The notes under the pieces are model-generated. The model had not been told where the DNA came from. It was given only the letters and a program-made list of their open reading frames with translations, and did no database searches. Below are positions 6,897 to 16,503 of a stretch of DNA of 33,751 nucleotides, one piece after another (position 1 is the first letter of the stretch; every line of letters starts with the position of its first letter). A program made the translations under genes and the position numbers. The stretch spans positions 1-33,751 of the forward strand of contig JAAXMC010000121.1 of the NCBI GenBank assembly GCA_013036315.1, written 5' to 3'. Source of the DNA: Vulcanimicrobiota bacterium (lineage in GTDB: Bacteria > Vulcanimicrobiota > Vulcanimicrobiia > Vulcanimicrobiales > Vulcanimicrobiaceae).

Positions 6897-8477
6897 TTAC
6901 TTCGGGTGAAGGTATTCAAAAGCGATGTGCGTGTCCGGACTCGGTACGAAACCGCCGATGGCGGACTTTAGGACAACCGGAACCGTCGTATGGACGATCG
7001 GCAGAGCCGGAACAAGGTCGTGCACCATGGCATTGGCCTGGCGGTAGATCGCGGCACGCGCGGCGTCGTCGAGCGTGGCTTGGCCTTTCAGAATCAAACC
7101 ATGAAACGCATCGTCTTCCCAAAACGAATAGTTCTGGCCGTTGGGCTTCGCGAGCGCGCTGTCTTTATCGAGCAGCGGGTAGAAGAAATTGTCGGGATCG
7201 CCGTTGTCGCCGCTCCACCCGATCAGGCACATTTCATGCTCGCCGTTGCGGATTTTGTCGAGAAAGACTCCCCATTCGAACGGCTCGAGCGTCACGTTGA
7301 TCCCGGCCTTCTTGAGATCGGCTTGAATGGCTTCGGCGATTCGCTGCGGCTCGGGCATATATGGCCGCGGAATGGTTGGATAATAAAGGTTGGTGCTAAA
7401 GCCGTTGGGCAGGCCGGCCTGCGCCAAGAGCTGCTTGGCTTTTGCCGGATCGTACGGGTAGGGCTGCAGCGCGGGATTCTCTCCGAGCATTCCCGGCGGC
7501 GTCCAATTGCTCGCGACGACCGCTCCGGCGGTATAAAACGCCTTGACGATCGCGCGCACGTCGATCGCGTACGCGATCGCTTGGCGAACCGCAAGTTTAC
7601 CGAACGGGGCTTTCTGCACATTGAGGGCTACATATGAATTGTTGTTCGAAGGCTGCTGGTAGACCGTGATTCCGGAGCGTTTGGCGAGCTGCACCGCATC
7701 ATCGGGCCGCGGATCGGTCAGCACATCTATTCCGCCGCGCTGCATTTCGAGCACGCTCGTGGCTTGATCCGGAATGTCGCGAACGATTACTGTGCCATAA
7801 ACAGGCTTGACGCCTTGCCAGGTGGGGTTGGCGGCAAGCGTTATGTGATCGTCTTTAACCCATTCCTTGAGCATATATGGCCCATAGCCCACCGGCCGCG
7901 TTCCAAAGTCCGCGAGATCTCCGCGAACCGCCGAGGGCGATGCGATCGCAAACGGCGGCATCGCAAGGTCGCGCAAGAACGGGCCGAGCGGCCGCGCCAG
8001 CGTGAAGACCACCGTTTGCGCATCTGGCGCGGCGACATCTTTGATGAGGCCGGGAAATCCACCGAACATGTCCGCGTAGTAACCGTACGGATAATTCTGG
8101 TGATACGGATTTTTGGTCAGCCGCCACCGATCGAAATTGAACTTGACCGCCGCCGCATCGATCGGTGTCCCGTCGGAAAACTTTAAGCCCTTCTTCAGCG
8201 AGAACGTCCAGTGCAGTCCGTCGGCACTCATCTTCCAGCTCTGCGCGATGGACGGCGTAACGTCGAACGTTCCGAGTTTGAACTCGACCAAGCCCTTCAT
8301 CATTTCTTGCGTGAGGTTGAGCGACATGCCGTCGGTAGCTTGCGCCGGATCCAGAATGACGGCATCCTTCACGCGGGCGATCACCAGAGGCGCGCCAGCG
8401 CCTCCGGCCCCGGTCTGGTTTCCGGCGCACGACGCCAGCAGCAGCGCCAGCGCTGCGAACGCAGTCAATCTTTTCAT
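6897..8477 (-). CDS. DppA/OppA-type peptide ABC transporter substrate-binding lipoprotein
   Basis: This 526-residue protein starts with a lipoprotein signal ending LLLASC, so the mature protein should be anchored to a membrane by its N-terminal cysteine. It has family 5 solute-binding features: SIAQSWKMSADGLHWTFSLK, GLKFSDGTPIDAAAVKFNFD and, near the C-terminus, GWSGDNGDPDNFFYPLL. The last is very like the dipeptide-binding DppA signature. It would deliver peptides or similar solutes to an ABC permease, but no permease or ATPase gene is present here. A longer frame to 8654 is rejected because ATG 8477 has GAGG six to seven bases upstream and begins the signal peptide. It starts 4 bp after the stop of the stalk-domain gene, so the two are cotranscribed. 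Confidence 0.93.
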   Translation of the reverse strand: MKRLTAFAALALLLASCAGNQTGAGGAGAPLVIARVKDAVILDPAQATDGMSLNLTQEMMKGLVEFKLGTFDVTPSIAQSWKMSADGLHWTFSLKKGLKFSDGTPIDAAAVKFNFDRWRLTKNPYHQNYPYGYYADMFGGFPGLIKDVAAPDAQTVVFTLARPLGPFLRDLAMPPFAIASPSAVRGDLADFGTRPVGYGPYMLKEWVKDDHITLAANPTWQGVKPVYGTVIVRDIPDQATSVLEMQRGGIDVLTDPRPDDAVQLAKRSGITVYQQPSNNNSYVALNVQKAPFGKLAVRQAIAYAIDVRAIVKAFYTAGAVVASNWTPPGMLGENPALQPYPYDPAKAKQLLAQAGLPNGFSTNLYYPTIPRPYMPEPQRIAEAIQADLKKAGINVTLEPFEWGVFLDKIRNGEHEMCLIGWSGDNGDPDNFFYPLLDKDSALAKPNGQNYSFWEDDAFHGLILKGQATLDDAARAAIYRQANAMVHDLVPALPIVHTTVPVVLKSAIGGFVPSPDTHIAFEYLHPK

Positions 8478-8481
8478 TCGG

Positions 8482-9990
8482 TTACCTCGATTTGATGTAG
8501 AACGTCCAGCTCTTCGTTGCCGTATTCCCAGCTTCGTCGGCAACGCGCACGATGACACGCACGGGGCCGTTGCGGTAATCGACTTCGGGCATGTAATCGA
8601 TAAACCGTGCGCTGCGTGTCGCGGCCGATGTGACGTCGTGTCCGTTGACCTCAATCATCGCACTCGATGCGTTGACCGGCACGACGCCGGCGCCGAACGT
8701 CGCGTAAATGCTGGGGCGGCTAGTGTTTACGGTCACGCCGTTCCCAGGCGCAAAATCGTTGATGCCCGGGGGCTCGGTAGAGACCGAGACCAGGGTCGAA
8801 GATTCCCCGGCCGGAGCGTCCGCGCCGCGCACGTTCAAGTGCCCAAAGACCGGCACGTCGGCGAAATTCACGCCGGCCGCCACTCTGTAGTTCCCCGCGT
8901 AACTGCCGCTTGCGCTCTCACGCAGCGGAAGACCGGTGACGTACGGACCCAAATCATAGCTCGCCAGACCACCCGGCGTTCCGCGCAGGCTCACGTAGAG
9001 CGTGTCGCCCTTTCTCAAAGGATGCTCGGGTGAAACGCTGACGCTCTCGATAACCGGTGTGCCGGCGGTTGGAGTTGCCGGCGTTACTTTTCGCGTCGCG
9101 ATAATTTGCCGTGGTTCCGACGTGTCGATATTGTACCGCACCGCAACCGCATCGCCGACCTGAAGTCGATCGATCGTAACGGCGGATCCGTTCAACGTGA
9201 TCGAGGTTGCCCGGCTGGGACTGATGACATGTCCGTCGCCCAACACGATCACGCCCGACGCAGCCGCAGCGATCGTCCCTGTATGCGAACCATACGCGTC
9301 AACGACCTGTTTGACGCGGCCGCTTCTATCCAGCGTGACCTGCGCCCAATCCCCCGCGTGAATGTCGCTGAGCTCGCCGGAGTTGGACGTGCCGGTGTTT
9401 ACGTCTTGAACGATCACCTGCGCGTTGGCGTTGATCGGCAGCGTCCGGACCGACGCGTTATAGGTCAGCGTCACCGTAGTCGGTGATGAATCCAGATCGA
9501 CCGCCGTCACCGTGCCGCGCGTCCGGGTACCTGTACCGCTGGTTCCCGGTCCGCTTCGGCCGACGAGACTCGAAACAATCTCGACGCTGTTGGTTTGACG
9601 GTCGAAATTGGCTTGCGCGTCGAGCGCGGCCGTAAAGAAACGCAAAGGCGCATAGAGCGTGTTGCCGATCTCCACGGGCGCAGCGTCTAAATAGACCGGA
9701 TCGCCGTCGACCAAGGCGCGCGTACTTCCGATCCTCAGCATAATTTGCTTGGCGCCCACATAGGTCGTTACGTTGCGGCCCGACCTTTGAAACTGCAATC
9801 CGATCGCCTCGATGATCCGCCGCACCGGAACGAGCAGATGATAGTGGTAGAATCGCGGGCCGGGATTGACCGAAAGGTGTGTGCCGTTGAGGATCACCAC
9901 GATCGGGCGAATCCGCTTTCCCACATGTTTGGGAGCGTGCGTCGCGGCAAGCAGCGTCGCCGCGGCGAGGACCCAGGCCAACCGTTTCAC
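8482..9990 (-). CDS. Exported protein with copper-amine-oxidase-type stalk domain and Ig-like repeats
   Basis: This protein of about 502 residues begins with a signal peptide (VKRLAWVLAAATLLAATHA). The stalk domain named after the copper amine oxidase N-terminus follows, at about 40-150; its marks are LVPVRRIIEAIG, DGDPVYLDAAPVEIGNTLYAPLRFFTAAL and FDRQTNSVEI. This domain has no oxidase activity and is usually a surface or cell-wall module. The middle contains small beta domains of the DSSPTTVTLTYN and GDWAQVTLDRSGRV kind, and the end resembles an Ig-like fold (PVRVIVRVADEAGN). GTG at 9990 was chosen because GGAGGA lies upstream and because it overlaps the preceding glycosyltransferase stop as GTGA. 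The role is unknown; a surface or envelope function is likely. Confidence 0.8.
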   Translation of the reverse strand: MKRLAWVLAAATLLAATHAPKHVGKRIRPIVVILNGTHLSVNPGPRFYHYHLLVPVRRIIEAIGLQFQRSGRNVTTYVGAKQIMLRIGSTRALVDGDPVYLDAAPVEIGNTLYAPLRFFTAALDAQANFDRQTNSVEIVSSLVGRSGPGTSGTGTRTRGTVTAVDLDSSPTTVTLTYNASVRTLPINANAQVIVQDVNTGTSNSGELSDIHAGDWAQVTLDRSGRVKQVVDAYGSHTGTIAAAASGVIVLGDGHVISPSRATSITLNGSAVTIDRLQVGDAVAVRYNIDTSEPRQIIATRKVTPATPTAGTPVIESVSVSPEHPLRKGDTLYVSLRGTPGGLASYDLGPYVTGLPLRESASGSYAGNYRVAAGVNFADVPVFGHLNVRGADAPAGESSTLVSVSTEPPGINDFAPGNGVTVNTSRPSIYATFGAGVVPVNASSAMIEVNGHDVTSAATRSARFIDYMPEVDYRNGPVRVIVRVADEAGNTATKSWTFYIKSR

Positions 9991-11003
9991 CGAGTCGATT
10001 CCTCCAGTACTTCTCGATAGACGTCCGCGGTTGCGCGAGCGCAGCGGTCCCACGTCAGCGTTTCCGCTCGGGCCCGGCCTTCATTAACGAGCCTCGTGCG
10101 CAGCCCCTGGTCGCTGACCACTCTGCGCATCGCTTCGGTTGCCGCGACTGCGTCACGGGCGGGAAACGTCAGCGCGGCACCGTGCAGCACGCCGGGCAGC
10201 GCATCGGCACACGCAATCACCGGACAACCCGCAGCCATCGCCTCGAGCATCGGCAAACCGAATCCCTCGCGCAAAGCCGGGTGCACGAGCGCAACTGCGC
10301 CGGCGTAGTATCGGGCAAGCTCCTCTGCCGAAAGAGTTCCGAGCGTCGCAACTCTGCGCCCCGAGCGCATATAATCAGCGGCGCCCACGTCGTCCTCGCC
10401 GGTCAGTAAGAGATCTACGGCGATGCTCTCCGGCAGAGCGCTCCAGGCGCGCAGCAGCGTGCCCAGATCTTTATGCGCGCGATGGTTTCCCGCGTAAAGA
10501 AAATATGGCCGGCCGGATTGGCGCGGCTCTATGGGCCGCAAGAATCGATCGTCGACCCCAAGCGGAATGACGCGCACGCGCCCGGCCGGAACGTTCAGAA
10601 AGCGTTCTAAGTCGGCCAGCGTTCTATCGTCGTCGGTTATCACGCGCGCCGCGCGCGCGGCGGCAAAACGCACGACGGTTCGGTAGTACGGACCAACCTT
10701 CGACTTGAAATTCTCCGGAAACAGCAAATGGATGAGGTCGTGGATCGTCACGATATACGGCCGTGGCGGAAGTGCCGGAGCGTACTGCGACATGAAGTGC
10801 GTCAGCGCCGGCTTTGCAGCGCGTAGTGCCAGCGGCAGCCGCACCTGCTCCGCCCAGCCAAAATTTCCACCATCCCGGAATGTCACGAACTCTAGATCCG
10901 GAGCAACTCTTGGAAGACGGGCGGTGAGCTCGCGCACGTACGTTTGCATCCCCACCGACAACTGACGCGTAAGTCGCGCGTCTAACGCAACACGACGCTT
11001 CAC
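9987..11003 (-). CDS. GT4 family glycosyltransferase
   Basis: This 338-residue protein has the GT-B fold of family 4 glycosyltransferases. The N-terminal half has VTIHDLIHLLFPENF, the linker has RVRVIPLGVDDRF and the C-terminal half has YAGNHRAHKDLGTLLRAW. The EGFGLPMLE pattern gives the E-x7-E nucleotide-sugar site (E246, E254). It would transfer a sugar from an activated donor to a surface glycan; neither donor nor acceptor can be read from the sequence. The GTG start overlaps the stop of the upstream GT2 gene (GTGA), and its own stop overlaps the next start, so the three genes are translationally coupled. Confidence 0.92.
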   Translation of the reverse strand: MKRRVALDARLTRQLSVGMQTYVRELTARLPRVAPDLEFVTFRDGGNFGWAEQVRLPLALRAAKPALTHFMSQYAPALPPRPYIVTIHDLIHLLFPENFKSKVGPYYRTVVRFAAARAARVITDDDRTLADLERFLNVPAGRVRVIPLGVDDRFLRPIEPRQSGRPYFLYAGNHRAHKDLGTLLRAWSALPESIAVDLLLTGEDDVGAADYMRSGRRVATLGTLSAEELARYYAGAVALVHPALREGFGLPMLEAMAAGCPVIACADALPGVLHGAALTFPARDAVAATEAMRRVVSDQGLRTRLVNEGRARAETLTWDRCARATADVYREVLEESTR

Positions 11004-11803
11004 GTATTGTGGAGCGCCTTTATGCGCACCATCGCCGGATAGAGCGCGGAATGCCAGGCAATGCGGGCGCCGGAAACTCCGTCGGCAAGCGCTCCGCGCG
11101 CGAACAGATACCAGAAGAACCGGGGAATTGCGCCGGCGATTTCCCTTGCGGCGCGAGCTCGCGACGGCTGCAGGCCCCGCGCCTCTATCGACGTGTAGAA
11201 ATCATACTTTGCCGCATACGCCGCGTGCGTTGGGTATGAATAGTGCAGTAACGTGCCCGCCAACGTTCCGAGCGGCGGCTCGCACGTGCAGCGTTCGTGA
11301 AGCTGCGCGCTTCCGCCCGCGGAAGGGAAAGGATCGATACGGACGTCTTTCGTTTTAAATAGCCGCAGCAGCGGCTCGTCGCGCCACATGCGCAACGCTC
11401 GTCCGCGGTAAAATGTGGTTCGTAGAACGAAATACCCGTTGACGTTGCCGCGCGCGCCCGCAATCGAGTCGCGCAGAACATCGTCCAGCGCCTCGTCGGC
11501 GTCGATCATCAGCGTCCACTCCGTTCGCACTTGCGTCAACGCGAAGCGGCGTGCCGCTACGAAACCCTCAAACGGGCGGTCGATGACTTCCGCGCCCCGT
11601 TCGCGCGCAATCTCGCGCGTTCGATCGCTCGAGCCATGATCGATAACGAGGACCGGCATGCCCGCGGGCAGCGAACTGAGCGCTCGCGGGAGGTTCCGCT
11701 CTTCGTTGCGGGTTAGGACGACCGCAGTGACGTCGCTTGAATGAATGTTCGTTGTGAGTACCTTATGCAGCAACGTGCTGCATAACCGGCTCCGCACCGG
11801 CAT
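11000..11803 (-). CDS. GT2 family glycosyltransferase (start altered by TnpB element)
   Basis: The conserved part begins at VTAVVLTRNEERNL, continues with VLVIDHGSSDRTREIA and has the metal-binding DAD at 101-103. It then follows the WaaE/KdtX-like pattern of GT2 enzymes that add sugars to lipopolysaccharide core or similar glycans. The start is uncertain. No ATG, GTG or TTG lies between position 11773 and the conserved domain. The available starts are ATG 11803, GTG 11797 and TTG 11773, all inside the 3' end of tnpB. The first residues are therefore encoded by the inserted element, and the native start was probably lost or displaced. The true 5' end may be anywhere from 11803 to 11773. Confidence 0.85.
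   Translation of the reverse strand: MPVRSRLCSTLLHKVLTTNIHSSDVTAVVLTRNEERNLPRALSSLPAGMPVLVIDHGSSDRTREIARERGAEVIDRPFEGFVAARRFALTQVRTEWTLMIDADEALDDVLRDSIAGARGNVNGYFVLRTTFYRGRALRMWRDEPLLRLFKTKDVRIDPFPSAGGSAQLHERCTCEPPLGTLAGTLLHYSYPTHAAYAAKYDFYTSIEARGLQPSRARAAREIAGAIPRFFWYLFARGALADGVSGARIAWHSALYPAMVRIKALHNT
11763..11785 (-). repeat. Right-end hairpin of the TnpB element
   Basis: TTATGCAGCA and TGCTGCATAA form a perfect 10 bp inverted repeat with a 3-base loop. The stem contains the tnpB stop codon. Its position fits the right-end subterminal hairpin and the 3' part of the omega RNA, whose guide would be read from the sequence just beyond, that is, the 5' part of the GT2 gene. Confidence 0.75.
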
Positions 11804-12983
11804 CCGGCAATCTTGAGAGCGCCAACTGCGCTCGTCCCCGGATCACCAGCGCCGCGTTGACATCGGCGTGGTTCGTATAACCACAGCTAAGGCAACAGAA
11901 ACGCCTTCTCCGGCGACTCCTCGCCGCGACGTGTCCGCACCGCGAACACTCCTGCGACGAGAAACGGGGGTCAACTCGAACGATCGTACGAGCAGCTTCT
12001 TCCGCTTTCTCGCCGATCAGCCGTTCGAATTGGCCAAAACTTGCATCGAGCATTGCTCTATTCAGACCGCTTTTGGCCGCTACATTGCGGCCGGGCTGCT
12101 CGGGCGTTCCCTTTGCGCTGCGTGTCATCGCGCGCAAGTTCAAGGCCTCTATTCCAATCACGTCCGCGCTGCGGACAAGCTTGCGGGCCATCTTGTGCAG
12201 GTAATCGCGGCGCCGGTTGGCTTCACGCTCTTTCGCGCGCGCTAGCCGCAAGACCGCCGCCTTTCGAGCGGGATCCCGGCGATTGCATACTCGTCCCGCA
12301 TTATCACGCAGTGTCAGCGATTCAAGGTTGCGCTGATGGCGGGCAACACGACTCCGGTAGCGTTCGCCGAAAGCGCGGTTGTCAATCAACTCTCCCTGTG
12401 ACGTCGCCGCCAGCACGTGCACGCCTCGGTCGATCCCGATTAGCGTTCCCGTCGCAGGAAGCGGCGTTTCAGCACGCTCGCATTCAAAACAGGCATACCA
12501 GCGCCCGTTCTTGGCGACAATCCAGGCCCGGCCGCACGCCGGCACAACGCGACCCTTGCGCACGTTCACCCGGCCAACACCGGGAACGGTGAGTCGCCCT
12601 TGCAGCGTGTCGAATCGCAGCGCGCGATCTCCGTGCGAGAACTCGAGCTGGTTCCAGCGCGCATATCCTTTAAAACGTGGATAGCCCGGCGTTTCGCCGC
12701 GTTTCATACGACGGAAGAAGGCCTGCATCGCCAAGTGTAATCGGTGCAGCGCCGCGTCCTCGCATTCGCGATAGACGGCGGCCACGCGCGCATCCTCTTT
12801 GCGCAAACCGGTAAGCTCGGAGTACTGTTGTCTTGTCGAGATCGTGATACCGCGATCGCGGTACGCGTCGCGCCGTTCCTGCAGGAGTGCGTTGTAGAGT
12901 TCGCGCGTAACATCGAGCATAAAGCATAATCGCCGCTCCTGGTTGGGAGTGGGATAGAGCCGGATGCGTTCGATGCGTTTCAC
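11763..12983 (-). CDS. tnpB: TnpB, RNA-guided nuclease of an IS200/IS605-type element
   Basis: This 406-residue protein has all expected TnpB parts. The N-terminal RLYPTPNQERRLCFMLD and LYNALLQERRDAYR are typical. The RuvC residues are D185 (LIGIDRGVHV), E279 (VIGIEALNL) and D374 (NHADVNAAL). A zinc finger lies at C346-x2-C349 and C364-x2-C367. All three catalytic acids are present, so it may be active. GTG at 12983 is chosen because KRIERIRLYPTPNQ is the conserved beginning; an upstream GTG at 13025 lies inside the left-end hairpin. TnpB cuts DNA guided by an omega RNA transcribed from the element's right end. No TnpA transposase is adjacent, so the element would depend on one supplied elsewhere. 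Confidence 0.93.
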   Translation of the reverse strand: MKRIERIRLYPTPNQERRLCFMLDVTRELYNALLQERRDAYRDRGITISTRQQYSELTGLRKEDARVAAVYRECEDAALHRLHLAMQAFFRRMKRGETPGYPRFKGYARWNQLEFSHGDRALRFDTLQGRLTVPGVGRVNVRKGRVVPACGRAWIVAKNGRWYACFECERAETPLPATGTLIGIDRGVHVLAATSQGELIDNRAFGERYRSRVARHQRNLESLTLRDNAGRVCNRRDPARKAAVLRLARAKEREANRRRDYLHKMARKLVRSADVIGIEALNLRAMTRSAKGTPEQPGRNVAAKSGLNRAMLDASFGQFERLIGEKAEEAARTIVRVDPRFSSQECSRCGHVAARSRRRRRFCCLSCGYTNHADVNAALVIRGRAQLALSRLPDAGAEPVMQHVAA

Positions 12984-13007
12984 TCCTCGCAAGACTAGCC
13001 GATGCCT

Positions 13008-13025
13008 GTGCCAGCTGCCTGGCAC
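13008..13025 (-). repeat. Left-end hairpin of the TnpB element
   Basis: GTGCCAG and CTGGCAC form a 7 bp stem with a 4-base loop. It begins at the base next to the pyrG stop codon and lies 25 bp upstream of the tnpB start. This is the position expected for the left-end subterminal hairpin. Confidence 0.6.
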
Positions 13026-14735
<1,710 letters not shown>

Positions 14736-14770
14736 CTAGGTTATTCCGTCAGGCCGGAGTTTTCACCTAG
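14736..14770 (-). repeat. Inverted repeat at the prmC-pyrG junction
   Basis: CTAGGT (14736-14741) and ACCTAG (14765-14770) are inverted copies around the 33 bp gap between prmC and pyrG. The right arm overlaps the prmC stop. The structure could be a weak hairpin in the mRNA ahead of the pyrG start. No T-run follows, so it is not a clear terminator. Confidence 0.3.
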
Positions 14771-15425
14771 TCGCAACGCGCAGGTAGCGGTCTAAACCGG
14801 CGTAATCCCGGTGTACGGTTATCGCGGCCCCGGGGAAGGCTGATTCAGCCAGGGCTCGCAGCGCAGCCATCGTCGGAGGGGCGGCTTCCATCAAAACGAG
14901 CGCCCCCGCGCGCACGAGCCGCGGCGCGGCCGCCAGCAGTTTGCGATACTGTTCCAAACCGTCGAAACCGCCGTCCGTGGCGACGCGCGGTTCGAACCCG
15001 ACGGGATCGGGTTTTTGCGGCACATCGGCGCTCGGAATGTACGGCAGATTTGCGACGATCACATCGAAGGCCGGCGCGCCGGCCCGAGCGATATCGGCGA
15101 GAGTGAACGCGCAGCGATCCGCAACTCCGAGCCGAGCCGCGTTTTCCCGCGCGACCGACAATGCGTCTGCGCTGATGTCCGTCGCCTCAATGACTGCATC
15201 CGGTATCTCGCACGCGATCGTGCACGCGATCGCGCCGCTGCCCGTGCCCACATCCAGCACGCGCGCAGATCCCAAAGCGCCTAAGAATGCCAGCGCATCT
15301 TCTATAAGATGTTCCGTCTCGGGGCGCGGGATCAGCACGCGTTCGTCGACCGCGAATTCCCGCCGAAAGAAGCCGGCGTAGCCGCTGACATAAGCCGCCG
15401 GCTCACCGGTGCGTTCGTTAAGCAA
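14763..15425 (-). CDS. prmC: Release factor glutamine methyltransferase (N-terminal domain missing)
   Basis: PrmC/HemK methylates the glutamine of the GGQ motif in peptide release factors. The SAM-binding motif is VLDVGTGSGAIA (57-68). The substrate-binding motif appears as NLPY (126-129) in place of the commoner NPPY, a known variant. The IPRPETE signature is at 32-38. The protein is only 220 residues against about 280 in the family. It starts at a TTG inside the end of prfA, directly at the TGEPAAYVSGY segment, so the N-terminal helical domain that contacts the release factor is absent. It follows prfA, which encodes its likely substrate, with an 8 bp overlap. Confidence 0.92.
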   Translation of the reverse strand: MLNERTGEPAAYVSGYAGFFRREFAVDERVLIPRPETEHLIEDALAFLGALGSARVLDVGTGSGAIACTIACEIPDAVIEATDISADALSVARENAARLGVADRCAFTLADIARAGAPAFDVIVANLPYIPSADVPQKPDPVGFEPRVATDGGFDGLEQYRKLLAAAPRLVRAGALVLMEAAPPTMAALRALAESAFPGAAITVHRDYAGLDRYLRVATR

Positions 15426-16503
15426 CGCTCGCGTCTCCGCTGAGCAGCCGCGTGCGTTCGTCCTTGAGCAGCTCGTCGACGATATGTCCCATCGCGCCGT
15501 CCATCACGCCCCGGAGGTTGCCGAAGTTTTGGTTGATCCGGTGATCGGTAATGCGATCTTGCGGATAGTTGTATGTGCGAATCTTTTCCGAACGGTCTCC
15601 CGTGCCGACTTGGCTGCGCCGCATCGAGCCGACCGCTTCTTCGGCTTCGCGCCGCTTTCGATCGTACAGCATCGCGCGCAGCATCTGCATCGCTTTTTCG
15701 CGGTTTTGAATCTGCGATCGCTCCTGCTGCGACGCCACTATCATTCCGGTCGGCACGTGCGTTATCCGGATCGCCGACTCCGTCTTGTTGACGTACTGGC
15801 CGCCGGCCCCGCTGGATTTGTACGTATCGATCTGCAGGTCGGAAGATTTTATCTCGACCTGAAAATCGTCGTCCACCTGAGGCAGCACCGCGACCGTAGC
15901 CGTGCTGGTGTGCACGCGCCCTTGCGCTTCAGTCACCGGCACCCGCTGCACGCGGTGAACGCCCGATTCGTGTTTGAAGTGCCGGTACGGCGAGTGCCCC
16001 TTTACAGCGAAGACGATCTCTTTGTAGCCGCCCGCGTCGCTCTCGCTTTGTGAAACCGGTTCCACGCGCATGCCTTGCGACTCCGCGTAACGCATGTACA
16101 TGCGCGCGAGATCGCCCGCGAATATCGCCGCTTCATCGCCGCCCGCGCCGGCGCGAATTTCGATGAATACGTCTTTCTCGTCGTCGGGGTCTTTCGGGAT
16201 GAGCAGGAGCTGCAGTCGATCCTCGAGCGTTTTGCCTTTTTCGCGCAGTCCTTTGACTTCTTCTTCGGCCAGTTGCGCGAGCTCCGGGTCGCTGCGATCC
16301 TTGAGCAACTCGTCGTTGGCCGCGATCTCTTCGGCAACCTTACGATACGCGCGATAAGCCTCGACGGTCTCTTCGAGGGCGGCGCGTTCCTTTACGAGCG
16401 CGGTGTAGCGCGCTTGATCGAATGTCTCCGAGGGGTGCGCGAGCTCGCCTTCGATCTCGTCGAAGCGCTTGGCTATCGCGTCGAGTCGATCTGTGAGGTT
16501 CAG
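15418..16503 (-). CDS. prfA: Peptide chain release factor 1, probable CTG start
   Basis: RF1 recognises UAA and UAG and triggers peptide release on the ribosome. The codon-recognition loop reads VQRVPVTEAQG (PVT tripeptide) and the catalytic GGQ lies in SSGAGGQYVNKTESA. The first ATG, GTG or TTG in frame is TTG 16308, which would remove about 65 residues of the N-terminal coiled domain. The frame is open and RF1-like up to the rpmE stop (LTDRLDAIAKRFDEIEGEL). Starting at the CTG at 16503, which directly abuts the rpmE TAA, gives 361 residues and puts GGQ at 234-236, one off from E. coli (233-235). CTG is therefore the best start. No strong ribosome binding site is seen, and translation is probably coupled to rpmE. 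Confidence 0.92.
   Translation of the reverse strand: MNLTDRLDAIAKRFDEIEGELAHPSETFDQARYTALVKERAALEETVEAYRAYRKVAEEIAANDELLKDRSDPELAQLAEEEVKGLREKGKTLEDRLQLLLIPKDPDDEKDVFIEIRAGAGGDEAAIFAGDLARMYMRYAESQGMRVEPVSQSESDAGGYKEIVFAVKGHSPYRHFKHESGVHRVQRVPVTEAQGRVHTSTATVAVLPQVDDDFQVEIKSSDLQIDTYKSSGAGGQYVNKTESAIRITHVPTGMIVASQQERSQIQNREKAMQMLRAMLYDRKRREAEEAVGSMRRSQVGTGDRSEKIRTYNYPQDRITDHRINQNFGNLRGVMDGAMGHIVDELLKDERTRLLSGDASVA

Larger units (their letters stand above)
11763..13025 (-). mobile_element. tnpB-only IS200/IS605-type insertion (IS1341-like)
   Basis: The element is bounded by a hairpin directly after the pyrG stop (13008-13025) and a perfect hairpin covering the tnpB stop (11763-11785). IS200/IS605 elements end in such subterminal hairpins and not in inverted repeats. 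It carries only tnpB and sits between pyrG and the GT2 gene, all on the same strand. The exact ends may extend several bases beyond either hairpin. Confidence 0.75.

Noticed and set aside
11748-11760. TACTCACAAC shared between the TnpB right flank and the gene-free stretch near 1863
   Set aside because: A single 10 bp match in 34 kb picked after the fact; no hairpin or other element sequence accompanies it at the second site.
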